From contig JABAKE010000015.1 in the NCBI GenBank assembly GCA_019779905.1, positions 44,343 through 108,342 on the forward strand: a DNA stretch of 64,000 nucleotides, read 5' to 3'. Below the pieces are notes generated by a model. That model did no database searches. It saw only the letters and a program-made list of their open reading frames with translations, and was not told where the DNA came from. Source of the DNA: Modestobacter lapidis. Lineage in GTDB: Bacteria; Actinomycetota; Actinomycetes; Mycobacteriales; Geodermatophilaceae. Below are positions 45,778 through 54,608 of this stretch, in pieces. A program made the translations under genes and the position numbers. Within the stretch, counting starts at the first letter, position 1. Every line of letters starts with the position of its first letter.

Positions 45778-46494
45778 TCAGCGGGCGGTGCGGCTGCGGC
45801 GGTCGGCCGCCACGAAGGACACCGCGAGGGCCAGCGGGGCCAGGACGCCCAGCCCGGTGATCGCCAGGACGTCGTCGAGCCCGGCCGCGGTCCGCGAGGA
45901 CAGCAGCGCCCAGCCCAGCGCGCCGAGCGGCAGGGTGACCAGCCCGGTGCCCAGCGCCGCCCGGATCCGGGCGTCCCGTCCGGCGTCCGAGGCGAGCACC
46001 CCGGCCAGCACGGCGGGCACCATCGGCATGAGGCAGCGGAGGACGAGGTCGCCGGGCGGCTGCCCGCTGCCGGCGGCGGCCGCCAGCGACAGCGCACCCG
46101 CCGACGAGACGACGGCGGCGCCGGTCACCAGCCCCCACCAGAGGCGGGCGGCGGCCGGGGAGCGGAACGTGTCGGCCGGCCGCACCAGCCGGCCGGCGGC
46201 CCAGACGCAGACCGTGGCACACAGCACGAGGAAGGTCAGCAGCGACTGCGGGACGTCCGGCAGGCCGCCGCTTCGGACCGGCAGCGGCCACGGCTGCCGG
46301 CCGAGCAGCGCGAGGAGGACGGTGAGCCCGGCACCGGCCACGACGAGCACCGGGAGGCGGTGGTGCCGGGCAGGTGGGGCTGCGGGCAACGGTGCTGCCG
46401 GTGCGGCCGGCGCTGCCGGGAGCACGTCCCGGCCGTCGTCGACGACGTGGTTGCCGGTGACCACGTAGAGGCGGGCGGGAACGTCCTGGGGCAC
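45778..46494 (-). CDS. Hypothetical membrane protein (paralogue of 47193-47798)
   Basis: 238 residues. An N-terminal 45-residue Ala/Pro-rich segment (VVTGNHVVDDGRDVLP) precedes five to six membrane helices. The region WGLVTGAAVVSSAGALSL and the motif ALGTGLVTLPLGALGWALLS closely match the gene at 47193-47798, so the two are paralogues on either side of the YidD gene. Function unknown. Confidence 0.6.
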   Translation of the reverse strand: MPQDVPARLYVVTGNHVVDDGRDVLPAAPAAPAAPLPAAPPARHHRLPVLVVAGAGLTVLLALLGRQPWPLPVRSGGLPDVPQSLLTFLVLCATVCVWAAGRLVRPADTFRSPAAARLWWGLVTGAAVVSSAGALSLAAAAGSGQPPGDLVLRCLMPMVPAVLAGVLASDAGRDARIRAALGTGLVTLPLGALGWALLSSRTAAGLDDVLAITGLGVLAPLALAVSFVAADRRSRTAR

Positions 46495-46706
46495 CCGTCG
46501 AGCGTCACACCCGGTGAGCAGCGCAGCGACTTGCGGGGCGCCGGTTCACCGGACCGGGTGACACCTCCGGCGGGGCGACGGTCGAGAGGGGCTCCCTCCA
46601 CCCGATCGGGTGCAGCTCCGGGGTCCGCTCACGCGGCGCCGCCGGGCGGGCGGCCCCACGATCAGCACGAGCGGGCGGTCCACGGACACAGAGGGGAAGC
46701 AGCGGC

Positions 46707-47183
46707 ATGGTGTTCATCTGGGGTTGGGGCGGTGGGGGTCCGCGTCGACGGCGCGCCCGGCGCGGGTACGGACGCGGCTACGGGCGGGGGTACGGGCCGC
46801 CGCCGGGCTACGGGTACGGCCGCCGGCGCAACGATTCCTGCCTGCGCGACCTGTTGTTCCTCAACACCGGCTGCTGCCTGGCCAACGCGATCGGCTGCAG
46901 CGCCGACCTGATGCTGGTGGCGCCCACCACGGCCCGGCAGGTGCGCGCGGCGGGGACCGGCGGCGGCCGGGTGCGCGACCGGCTGATCGCCGCGGTGCGG
47001 GTCTACCAGCGCGAGGTGAGCCCGCGCCGGCGGCCGTGCTGCCACTTCACGCCGACCTGCTCGGCGTACGCCGTCGAGGCGCTGGAGACGCACGGCGCCC
47101 GGCGCGGGAGTTGGCTCACCGTGCGGCGGCTGCTGCGCTGCCGGCCCGGTGCCGTCGGCGGCGCCGATCCGGTGGCCGCCTGA
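46707..47183 (+). CDS. yidD: YidD family protein with long Gly/Tyr/Arg N-terminal extension
   Basis: 158 residues; normal YidD is about 70-110. The YidD core (about 88-158) has CCHFTPTCSAYAVEALETHG, RLLRCRP and GGADPV, as in factors aiding YidC-dependent insertion. It is preceded by a Gly/Tyr/Arg-rich head with GYGRGYGRGYG and a Cys-containing middle section (SCLRDLLFLNTGCCLANAIGC). Most YidD genes sit in the rpmH-rnpA-yidC cluster; this one is solitary, so a second copy may exist elsewhere. Confidence 0.85.
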   Translation: MVFIWGWGGGGPRRRRARRGYGRGYGRGYGPPPGYGYGRRRNDSCLRDLLFLNTGCCLANAIGCSADLMLVAPTTARQVRAAGTGGGRVRDRLIAAVRVYQREVSPRRRPCCHFTPTCSAYAVEALETHGARRGSWLTVRRLLRCRPGAVGGADPVAA

Positions 47184-47200
47184 GCCGGCCGCTCAGCGGC
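47175..47200. terminator. Short bidirectional hairpin at convergent stops
   Basis: CTGAGC (47180-47185) pairs with GCTCAG (47191-47196) around a 5-nt loop, and flanking GCCG/CGGC extends the stem past one bulge. Both stop codons (yidD TGA and the opposing gene's TGA) are in the stem. Confidence 0.5.
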
Positions 47201-47798
47201 GGGCGCGGGTGATCAGGACCGCGACGACGAGTGGCAGGGCCCCGAAGACGGTCGCGGTGTAGAGGCCGCCGGCCAGGGTCGCGGCGGGGGTGTCGGCCTG
47301 CGACGCGAGCGCCCACCCCAGGCCGAGCATCGGCAGCGTGACCAGGCCGGTCCCGATCGTCGCCCGGAGGTGCACGCCGCGACCGTGCCGGCGGGCGACC
47401 AGGCCGACGACCAGCGCGGGGACGAAGGTGAACAGCCAGTCGAAGATCGGGATGATGCCGCCGGTGCCGGCCAGCGCGGCGAAGTAGAGGTCGTTCCAGG
47501 TCTGGGCGAGGACGGACGCCACCACCATGACCCACCAGGTCGCGGCCACCGCGGGTGACCCCAGCGTCCGGGGCCGGACCAGGACGGCGGCGATCACCAG
47601 GCTGACCACGCCGACCGCGATGACCATGCCGAGCAGGGACGGCGCGACGTCGGCGACCTGCCACCCGGAGGTGGTGCGGGTGGGCAGCGGCCAGTCGAGC
47701 GCGCCGACCAGGCAGGCCGCCGCGGTGAGCGCGACGGCGACGCCGGCGAGCAGGGCGGGTGACCGCCAGGAGGCCGTCGGCCGCTCGAGGGTGGTCAT
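47193..47798 (-). CDS. Hypothetical membrane protein (paralogue of 45778-46494)
   Basis: 201 residues, six membrane helices, with WWVMVVASVLAQTWNDLYF and TIGTGLVTLPMLGLGWALAS, the latter matching the paralogue at 45778-46494. Convergent with yidD. Family not recognised; the conserved helix pair suggests a common origin by duplication. Confidence 0.65.
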   Translation of the reverse strand: MTTLERPTASWRSPALLAGVAVALTAAACLVGALDWPLPTRTTSGWQVADVAPSLLGMVIAVGVVSLVIAAVLVRPRTLGSPAVAATWWVMVVASVLAQTWNDLYFAALAGTGGIIPIFDWLFTFVPALVVGLVARRHGRGVHLRATIGTGLVTLPMLGLGWALASQADTPAATLAGGLYTATVFGALPLVVAVLITRARR

Positions 47799-47879
47799 GC
47801 GGCGGAGCGTGCCAGCCCAGCGCCGGCCGTGGCGCGGTGCCACGCGTGGGCGGCCCCGGCGTCGGAGACACTGTGCGGC

Positions 47880-48317
47880 ATGCCCGGGGACGACGCGTTC
47901 GGTGACCTGCCGGTCACGGCTGCCTTCGTGGTCCCGGCGTCGGCGCTGTCGTGGCGGTTCTCCCGCTCGTCCGGCCCGGGCGGGCAGGGGGTCAACACCG
48001 CTGACTCCCGGGTGGAGCTGTCGGTGTCCCCGCTGGAGATCCCCGCGCTGAGCGACGCGCAACGGGGCCGGTTGGCGCAGCGGCTCGGCGACCGGCTGGT
48101 CGGCGGCGTGCTGACCATCGCGGCCAGCGAGCACCGGGCGCAGCTGCGCAACCGGGAGGCCGCGCGCGCCCGGCTGGCCGCCGTCCTGCGGGCTGCCCTC
48201 GCGCCGCCTGCACCGGCCCGGCGGAAGACGAAGCCCACCCGCGGCTCGCAGGAGCGGCGGATCCAGGCCAAGAAGCAGCGCAGCCAGCTCAAGAAGCAGC
48301 GCGGCGGCTGGGACTGA
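47880..48317 (+). CDS. arfB: ArfB-like peptidyl-tRNA hydrolase (ribosome rescue)
   Basis: 145 residues. The GGQ motif is in SSGPGGQGVNTADSRVEL (34-36), typical of stand-alone release-factor-like domains, and the C-terminus is the Lys/Arg-rich tail that enters the mRNA channel of stalled ribosomes (RRIQAKKQRSQLKKQR). Expected role: freeing ribosomes on non-stop mRNA. ATG 47880 was preferred to the upstream in-frame GTG. Confidence 0.93.
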   Translation: MPGDDAFGDLPVTAAFVVPASALSWRFSRSSGPGGQGVNTADSRVELSVSPLEIPALSDAQRGRLAQRLGDRLVGGVLTIAASEHRAQLRNREAARARLAAVLRAALAPPAPARRKTKPTRGSQERRIQAKKQRSQLKKQRGGWD

Positions 48318-48353
48318 GCGAACGGCCCGGCGTGGATCGACCGCCGGCAGCCG

Positions 48354-48437
48354 TCAGGTGCGACGGCGCACCAGGCGGCTGCCGACGAACACCCCGGCCA
48401 GCGCCCAGAAGGCCCCGGCGCCCACGCCGGCCAGCAC
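48354..48437 (-). CDS. Possible very small membrane peptide
   Basis: A 27-codon frame (GTG at 48437) encodes one hydrophobic helix (LAGVGAGAFWALAGVFVG) followed by a basic tail (RLVRRRT) and stop, with an in-frame TAA only four codons upstream. Length, helix and positive tail look like a genuine small membrane peptide, but the ribosome site is weak and no family is recognised. Confidence 0.25.
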   Translation of the reverse strand: MLAGVGAGAFWALAGVFVGSRLVRRRT

Positions 48438-48525
48438 GACCCCGGGCGGTTACCGGTCCGGGGCGCCACCCGGGCACGTACGTGTCGGGCCGGTCTCCGG
48501 TACCGCACGTCCGCGCCGGACCACT

Positions 48526-48541
48526 GTGCGACCGTCGGAAC
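48526..48541 (+). promoter_or_regulatory. Candidate GlnR/NnaR-type site upstream of the nitrate reductase
   Basis: GTGCG-N6-GGAAC resembles GlnR boxes (GTnAC-N6-GaAAC); a further TTGAC follows six bases later. An equivalent GTGAG-N6-GGAAC lies the same distance from narK. The distance to the start codon is about 56 bp. Confidence 0.4.
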
Positions 48542-48597
48542 GTGACTTTGACGCGGGCGCAGCGGCAGGGAAACGGCGCGGCAGCAGTCTCGTCGAC

Positions 48598-51168
48598 GTG
48601 TCCGCAGCCGTCCCCACCTCCCATCCGGCCACCGGCACGCGCACCACCCGGACGCACTGCCCGTACTGCTCCCTGCAGTGCGGCGTCACCATGACCGCCG
48701 GCGACCGGCCCGCCACCCTGGTCCCGGCCGACTTCCCGGTGAACAACGGCGGGCTGTGCTCCAAGGGCTGGTCCGCGCCCGAGCTGCTCGACCACCCCGA
48801 GCGGCTCACCCGGCCGCTGGTGCGCGCCCGGCCCGACGACCGCACCAGCCCGCTGGTCGAGGCCACCTGGGACGTCGCCCTCGACCGGGTGGTCGAGGCG
48901 ATCACCCGCACCCAGCAGCGGCACGGCCGCGACGCCGTCGGCTGCTTCGGCGGCGGCGGGCTGACCAACGAGCAGGCCTACCAGTTCGGCAAGTTCGCCC
49001 GGGTCGCGCTGCGCACCAGCGCGATCGACTACAACGGCCGGTTCTGCATGTCCTCGGCCGCCGGCGCCGCGAATCGTGCGTTCGGGCTGGACCGCGGCCT
49101 GCCGTTTCCGCTGGCCGACCTCGCCGAGGCCGACGTCGTCGTGCTGGTCGGCAGCAACCCGGCCGACACCATGCCCCCGGCGATGCAGTACTTCGACGCC
49201 GGCCGGGAGCGCGGCGCCCAGCTCATCGTCATCGACCCGCGGCGCACCAGCACCGCCCGCAACGCGAGCCTGCACGTGCAGCCGCTGCCGGGTACCGACC
49301 TGGCGCTCGCCAACGGACTGCTGCACATCGCGCTGGCCGAAAGTCTGGTCGACACCGGCTACGTCGCTGCTCGCACCACCGGCTTCGACGACGTCCGGGC
49401 CGGGGTCGCCGGCTACTGGCCCGACCGGGTCGAGCGGCTGACCGGCGTGCCGGTCGAGCAGCAGCGCCGCATCGTCTTCGCCCTGGCCCGCGGGAAGCGC
49501 GCGATCATCCTCACCGCCCGCGGCGCCGAGCAGCACCGCAGCGGCACCGATACCGCCCAGGCCTGGATCAACCTCGCCCTGGCCCTCGGGCTGCCCGGCC
49601 GCGCGGGCAGCGGCTGGGGCACCGTCACCGGTCAGGGCAACGGGCAGGGCGGCCGCGAGCACGGGCAGAAGGCCGACCAGCTGCCCGGCTACCGCTCGAT
49701 CACCGACCCGGCGGCCCGCGCCCACGTGGCCGCTGTCTGGGGCGTGCACCCCGACTCCCTCCCCACCGCCGGCCGGTCGGCGTTCGAGATGCTCGACCGG
49801 CTCGGCACCGACGGCGGCGTCCGGGCGATGCTCGTGCTCGCCGCCAACATCGCCGTCTCCGCCCCGGACGTCCGGCGGGTGATCAGCCGGCTACGCGACC
49901 TCGACTTCCTCGCCGTCAGCGACTTCTTCCTCTCCGAGACCGCAGAGCTCGCCGACGTCGTCCTGCCCAGCGCCATGTGGGCGGAGGAGGACGGCACGAT
50001 GACCAACCTCGAGGGCCGGGTGATCCGGCGCCGCCGCGCGATGGACCCGCCCGAGCAGGTCCGTGACGACCTGCAGCTGCTGGCCGAACTGGCCGCCCGG
50101 CTCGGGTGCGGCTCGTCGTTCAGCGGCGATCCGGAGACGGTGTTCGCCGAGCTCGGCCGGGCCAGCGCCGGCGGGACGGCGGACTACTCCGGCATCAGCT
50201 ACCGCCGCATCGACGATGAGCAGGGCGTCTTCTGGCCCTGCCCGGCCCCCGAGCACCCCGGCACCCCGCGGCTGTTCGCCGACCGCTTCCCCACCCCGGA
50301 CGGGCGGGCCCGGTTCCTGCGGGTCGGGCACGTCGCCGCCGCCGAGGTGCCGGACGCCGAGTACCCCTACGTGCTCACCACCGGCCGGGTGCTCGCCCAG
50401 TACCAGTCCGGCGCGCAGACCCGGCGGTCCCGCAGCCTGCGGTTGATCGCGCCCACCCCGCGCGCCGAGCTGCACCCCGACCTGGCCCGCACCCTCGGCA
50501 TCGGCCAGGGCGACCTGGTCGAGCTGTCCACCCGCCGCGGCCGGGCCCGGTTCGCAGCGTGGGTCACCGACAGCATCCGGCCCGACGTCGTCTTCGCGCC
50601 CTTCCACTGGGGCGGCGGATCCAGCGCCAACGCCCTGACCGATCCCGCGCTCGACCCGGTCAGCCGGATGCCGGCCTTCAAGGTCTGCGCGGTCGCGGTC
50701 AGCCGGGTCGGTGGCCCCGAGGAACGCATGCCCGATCCCGAGGCCCAACCGCGGACCCGCCCCCACCAGCCCACGCCCACCACGAGCCCCCGCCCCCCGT
50801 CCCGGAGGAGGACCACCAGCGTGACGAGCACCCCGCGCTTCCTGCACGGCGTCCACCCGATCACCGGGGAGGGCCTGGCCGAGCCCGGCCCGATCGACCC
50901 CACCCTGCGCTACACGGTGCCCGCCGGCGCCAGCGCCCAGGCGCTGTACTTCCGCGGCGGCAACTCCACCGGCGAGCTGGTCTACGTCCTGCTGGTGCGC
51001 GACGGCGAGCCGATGCGCTGGTTCCCGATCGGCGCCAGGAGCGACGTGCACGTGCCGCTGCGGGTGGTCGAGGACCTGCCCGGCGGCACCGTCATCGAGC
51101 TGCACGCCGCGGCGCCCGAGGGCGTCACCGGCGAGCTCGTGATCGACCTGGGGCTGGTGGAGTTCTGA
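48598..51168 (+). CDS. Assimilatory nitrate reductase (molybdopterin) with extra C-terminal domain
   Basis: 856 residues. The 4Fe-4S site is Cys21, Cys24, Cys28 and Cys54 (CPYCSLQC, GGLC). The molybdopterin-guanine-dinucleotide domains span about 60-700 (FGGGGLTNEQAYQFGKF, VLVGSNPADTMPP, GVHP, TTGRVLAQYQSGAQTRRS). From residue 742 a different domain of 115 residues begins (TPRFLHGVHPITGEG). GGAGGAGG at 50806 and an in-frame GTG at 50821 suggest this domain may also be made separately. Reduces nitrate to nitrite for assimilation. The stop overlaps nirB's start (TGATG). Confidence 0.88.
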   Translation: MSAAVPTSHPATGTRTTRTHCPYCSLQCGVTMTAGDRPATLVPADFPVNNGGLCSKGWSAPELLDHPERLTRPLVRARPDDRTSPLVEATWDVALDRVVEAITRTQQRHGRDAVGCFGGGGLTNEQAYQFGKFARVALRTSAIDYNGRFCMSSAAGAANRAFGLDRGLPFPLADLAEADVVVLVGSNPADTMPPAMQYFDAGRERGAQLIVIDPRRTSTARNASLHVQPLPGTDLALANGLLHIALAESLVDTGYVAARTTGFDDVRAGVAGYWPDRVERLTGVPVEQQRRIVFALARGKRAIILTARGAEQHRSGTDTAQAWINLALALGLPGRAGSGWGTVTGQGNGQGGREHGQKADQLPGYRSITDPAARAHVAAVWGVHPDSLPTAGRSAFEMLDRLGTDGGVRAMLVLAANIAVSAPDVRRVISRLRDLDFLAVSDFFLSETAELADVVLPSAMWAEEDGTMTNLEGRVIRRRRAMDPPEQVRDDLQLLAELAARLGCGSSFSGDPETVFAELGRASAGGTADYSGISYRRIDDEQGVFWPCPAPEHPGTPRLFADRFPTPDGRARFLRVGHVAAAEVPDAEYPYVLTTGRVLAQYQSGAQTRRSRSLRLIAPTPRAELHPDLARTLGIGQGDLVELSTRRGRARFAAWVTDSIRPDVVFAPFHWGGGSSANALTDPALDPVSRMPAFKVCAVAVSRVGGPEERMPDPEAQPRTRPHQPTPTTSPRPPSRRRTTSVTSTPRFLHGVHPITGEGLAEPGPIDPTLRYTVPAGASAQALYFRGGNSTGELVYVLLVRDGEPMRWFPIGARSDVHVPLRVVEDLPGGTVIELHAAAPEGVTGELVIDLGLVEF

Positions 51169-53726
51169 TGGCCCGGACCGGAACCCACCCCGTCCTGGGC
51201 GGGCGGCTGGCGGGCCTGACCTCCCTCCGGCTCGCCGACAACGACTCGCTGGATGCCACGGACCCGCGCGGCCGGCTCGTCGTGGTCGGCAACGGCATGG
51301 CCGGCGCCCGCTTCGTCGAGGAGGTGCTCGGGCGCGGCGGCGGCGACCAGTTCCGGATCACCGTGTTCGGCGAGGAGCTCCACGGCAACTACAACCGGAT
51401 CATGCTGTCCCCGGTGCTCGCCGGTGAGGAGCACGAGGACGGCATCGTGCTCAACAGCCACGACTGGTACGCCGACAACCGGGTGACCCTGCGCGCCGGC
51501 ATCCGGGTCGAGCGCATCGACACCGCCGCCAAGCAGGTCCTCGCCGCCGACGGCTCGATCACCCCCTACGACCACCTGGTGCTCGCCACCGGCAGCCGCT
51601 CGTTCATCCCGCCGATGGCCGGCATCCGGGACGCCGACGGCGGCCTGCTGCCCGGCGTCCTCGGGTTCCGCACCATCGACGAGACCCGGGCGCTGCTCGC
51701 CGCCGCCGCGGTGCACCAGCGGGCCGTGGTGCTGGGCGGGGGGCTGCTGGGCCTGGAGGCGGCCCGCGCCCTGCAGGCGCACGGGATGCAGGTGGAGCTG
51801 GTCCACGCCGCGCCACACCTGATGAACGCCCAGCTGGACGCGGAGGCCGGCGCGATCCTCAAGCGCAGCGTCGAGTCGCTCGGCATCACCGTGCACCTCG
51901 ACGTCCTGGCGTCGGAGGTGGCCGGGCCGGGCCGGATGCGCGGCGTCGTCCTCGCCGACGGCCGGCGGATCGACGCCGACCTGCTGGTCGTCGCCGCCGG
52001 CGTGCGGGCCAACACCGACGTCGCCGTGCTGTCCGGTCTGGAGGTCCAGCGGGCGGTCGTCGTGGACGACCAGCTGCGCACCGACGACCCGGACGTCTAC
52101 GCCATCGGGGAGTGCGCACAGCACCGCGGCGAGGTCTACGGCCTGGTGGCCCCGGCGTGGGAGCACGCCCGGGTGCTCGCCGACGTGCTCACCGGCACCG
52201 ACCCGACGGCGGAATACCACGGCAGCCGGACGGCGACCAAGCTCAAGGTCGCCGGGGTCGACGTGGCCGTCATGGGGATCAGCGCGCCCGAGCGGGACGA
52301 CGACGAGTTCCTGGTGATCTCCGAGCCGCGGCGCGGCGTGCACCTGTCGGTGGTCGTCCGGGACGACCGGCTGGTGGGCGCCACACTGCTCGGCGACACC
52401 CGCAAGGTCGCCGCCCTGGCCCAGGCGTTCGACCGCGGCAGCCCGCTGCCCGAGGAGCGGATCCGGCTGCTGGTCGACCTCTCCGACGGCAAGGCCGACG
52501 TCGGCGTCGCCGAGCTGCCCGGCGACTCGCAGGTCTGCAACTGCAACGGCGTCTCCAAGCAGGGCATCTGCGACGCCGTCGCCGGGGGCTGCGGCAGCGT
52601 CGGCGCCGTGATGGACCGGACCCGGGCCGGCAAGGGCTGCGGGTCGTGCAAGGGCCTGGTCAAGCAGATCGTCGAGTGGGCCGCCGACGGCGACGTCGCC
52701 GAGGACGCCTCGGCCGGCTGGTACGTGCCGGGCATCCCGCTGGCCAAGCCCGCCCTGATGGCCGCCATCCGGGAGCAGGACCTGCGCAGCGTCTCCGCCG
52801 TGTTCGCCGCGCTGGCCCCCGGCGGTGGCGAGGATGCGAAGTCGAAGATGGGCCTGACGTCGCTGCTGAAGCTGGTCTGGGGCGTCGACTTCCTCCCGGA
52901 GAAGGACGGGGAGTTCATCAACGACCGGGTGCACGGCAACATCCAGCGCGACGGCACGTTCTCCGTCGTCCCCCAGATCAAGGGTGGGGTCACCACCCCG
53001 GCCCAGCTGCGCAGGATCGCCGACGTGGCCGAGAAGTTCGAGGTCCCGATGGTCAAGATCACCGGCGGGCAGCGGATCGACCTGCTCGGGGTGCGCAAGG
53101 AGGACCTGCCGGCGATGTGGAACGACCTCGGCATGCCCTCGGGCTACGCCTACGGCAAGAGCTTCCGCACCGTGAAGACGTGCGTCGGCTCCGACTTCTG
53201 CCGGTTCGGCCTGGGCGACTCCACCCGGCTGGGGGTCGACCTGGAGACCCGGTTCCAGGGCATCGAGAGCCCGGCGAAGCTCAAGATGGCCGTCGTCGGG
53301 TGCCCGCGCAACTGCGCGGAGGCCTACGTCAAGGACGTCGGCGTGGTGGCGGTGGGCAACGGCAGGTGGGAGGTCTACGTCGGCGGCGCCGCCGGGGCGA
53401 CCATCCGCAAGGGCGACCTGCTGGCCACCGTCGACTCCCCGGCGGCGGTCATCGAGCTGACCGGCCGGTTCCTGCAGCACTACCGGGAGAACGCCAACTG
53501 GCTGGAGCGCACCTACGACTTCGTGCCCCGGATCGGGCTGGAGAGGATCAGGCAGGTGCTGCTGGCGGACAGCGAGGGCAGCTGCGCCGACCTCGACGCC
53601 CGGATGCAGCGCTCGATCGACGCCTACACCGATCCCTGGGGCCAGGACGGGAAGCAACCGGCCACCCCGGGCCAGTTCCGCACGTCGCTGCCGCTGATCG
53701 CCCTGCCGCAGGTGCCGGTCCGATGA
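51168..53726 (+). CDS. nirB: Nitrite reductase (NADH) large subunit
   Basis: 852 residues: two-dinucleotide flavoprotein domain (VVVGNGMAGARFVEE, VVLGGGLLGLEAARAL, AIGECAQHRGEVYGL), BFD-type Fe-S domain (CNCNGV, GKGCGSCKG), and siroheme/4Fe-4S domain with C672, C678 (CVGSDFC) and C712, C716 (CPRNC). Reduces nitrite to ammonium in the cytoplasm with NirD. Start fixed by the TGATG overlap with the nitrate reductase gene. Confidence 0.96.
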   Translation: MARTGTHPVLGGRLAGLTSLRLADNDSLDATDPRGRLVVVGNGMAGARFVEEVLGRGGGDQFRITVFGEELHGNYNRIMLSPVLAGEEHEDGIVLNSHDWYADNRVTLRAGIRVERIDTAAKQVLAADGSITPYDHLVLATGSRSFIPPMAGIRDADGGLLPGVLGFRTIDETRALLAAAAVHQRAVVLGGGLLGLEAARALQAHGMQVELVHAAPHLMNAQLDAEAGAILKRSVESLGITVHLDVLASEVAGPGRMRGVVLADGRRIDADLLVVAAGVRANTDVAVLSGLEVQRAVVVDDQLRTDDPDVYAIGECAQHRGEVYGLVAPAWEHARVLADVLTGTDPTAEYHGSRTATKLKVAGVDVAVMGISAPERDDDEFLVISEPRRGVHLSVVVRDDRLVGATLLGDTRKVAALAQAFDRGSPLPEERIRLLVDLSDGKADVGVAELPGDSQVCNCNGVSKQGICDAVAGGCGSVGAVMDRTRAGKGCGSCKGLVKQIVEWAADGDVAEDASAGWYVPGIPLAKPALMAAIREQDLRSVSAVFAALAPGGGEDAKSKMGLTSLLKLVWGVDFLPEKDGEFINDRVHGNIQRDGTFSVVPQIKGGVTTPAQLRRIADVAEKFEVPMVKITGGQRIDLLGVRKEDLPAMWNDLGMPSGYAYGKSFRTVKTCVGSDFCRFGLGDSTRLGVDLETRFQGIESPAKLKMAVVGCPRNCAEAYVKDVGVVAVGNGRWEVYVGGAAGATIRKGDLLATVDSPAAVIELTGRFLQHYRENANWLERTYDFVPRIGLERIRQVLLADSEGSCADLDARMQRSIDAYTDPWGQDGKQPATPGQFRTSLPLIALPQVPVR

Positions 53727-54055
53727 GCCTCACCGGCGTCGCCACCAGCACACGCGCGGCCTACACGGTGGGCCGGGTCGAGGACGTCCCGCCCGGGGAG
53801 GGCCGGGCGTTCGTCGCCGGGAACGTCCAGGTGGCGGTCTTCCGGCTGCGCGACGGATCGCTGCACGCCACCCAGGCGGCCTGCCCGCACGCCGGGGGGC
53901 CGCTGGCCGACGGGCAGACCGACCTCGACGTGCTGGTCTGCCCGCTGCACCTCTACGCCTACCGGTGGTCCGACGGTGGCTCGAGCGCCGGCCTCCGGGC
54001 GGTTCGGACCTACCCGGTCCGCGACGTCGACGGCGACCTCGTCGTCGACGTCTGA
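53723..54055 (+). CDS. nirD: Nitrite reductase small subunit (Rieske-type)
   Basis: 110 residues with a Rieske-like fold; Cys/His pairs CPHAGG and CPLHLY are both present, which is the full 2Fe-2S ligand set, unlike many NirD proteins that have lost it. Overlaps nirB by four bases (ATGA). Partner of NirB. Ends in a bidirectional hairpin. Confidence 0.93.
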   Translation: MSLTGVATSTRAAYTVGRVEDVPPGEGRAFVAGNVQVAVFRLRDGSLHATQAACPHAGGPLADGQTDLDVLVCPLHLYAYRWSDGGSSAGLRAVRTYPVRDVDGDLVVDV

Positions 54056-54131
54056 AGGACCCTCCTGCCCCCCACCACTCGCAGGCTCGCGGCGGGACCC
54101 TGCAGGAGGGCCGAAGCGGGAGGGTCCTTCA
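54053..54131. terminator. Structured repeat element R1 (bidirectional, spans both stops)
   Basis: Outer arms TGAAGGACCCTCC (54053-54065) and GGAGGGTCCTTCA (54119-54131) are perfectly complementary, and each begins with a stop codon: nirD's TGA on one side and the DUF2000 gene's on the other. The core 54057-54112 is 56 bases long and is a sister copy of R2 at 58222-58277. Confidence 0.85.
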
Positions 54132-54560
54132 GGGGTGCATGCGGGCGCCCTTCGTGACCTTGTCGACGGCGTTCTTCGGCCCGTGCACCGCCAGCCCGAC
54201 CAGGTCCAGGTCAGCCCCGGACACCGTGCGCACCGCGGCCCGGTTCTGCACGTCCCCCGGGGTGCTGAACAGCTCCGCGGTGAAGACGGCGGGGGTCAGG
54301 GCCCGCTCCAGCGCGCGGGTGCGCGCGGCGCCGAGCAGCTCAGCCGACCCGGCGAGCACGAGCACCGGCTGGCGCAGCATCGGCAGGTACCCGGTGCCGT
54401 CGGCGTCCTCGTACGGCTCACCGACCAGCCCGGACCCGGTGGCGGTGATGCCGCTGACCAGGAACGCGGTCACGTTGAGCGCCTGCCAGGGGGCGAGGTC
54501 CTCGCGCAGCAGGACGGCGATCTTGGTGGCCCAGCGGGGCGGCTCGTCGGGGGTGTCCAT
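54129..54560 (-). CDS. DUF2000 family protein
   Basis: 143 residues with WATKIAVLLREDLAPWQALNVTAFLVSG at the start and GLAVHGPKNAVDKVTKGAR at the end; the fold is related to peptidyl-tRNA hydrolase 2. DUF2000 genes often pair with AraC regulators, as here with the divergent gene. Function unknown. Confidence 0.9.
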   Translation of the reverse strand: MDTPDEPPRWATKIAVLLREDLAPWQALNVTAFLVSGITATGSGLVGEPYEDADGTGYLPMLRQPVLVLAGSAELLGAARTRALERALTPAVFTAELFSTPGDVQNRAAVRTVSGADLDLVGLAVHGPKNAVDKVTKGARMHP

Positions 54561-54608
54561 GCGGTCAGCATCGCGTCCGGTGGACGGCGGGTCTTGTACG
54601 TTCCTGAC

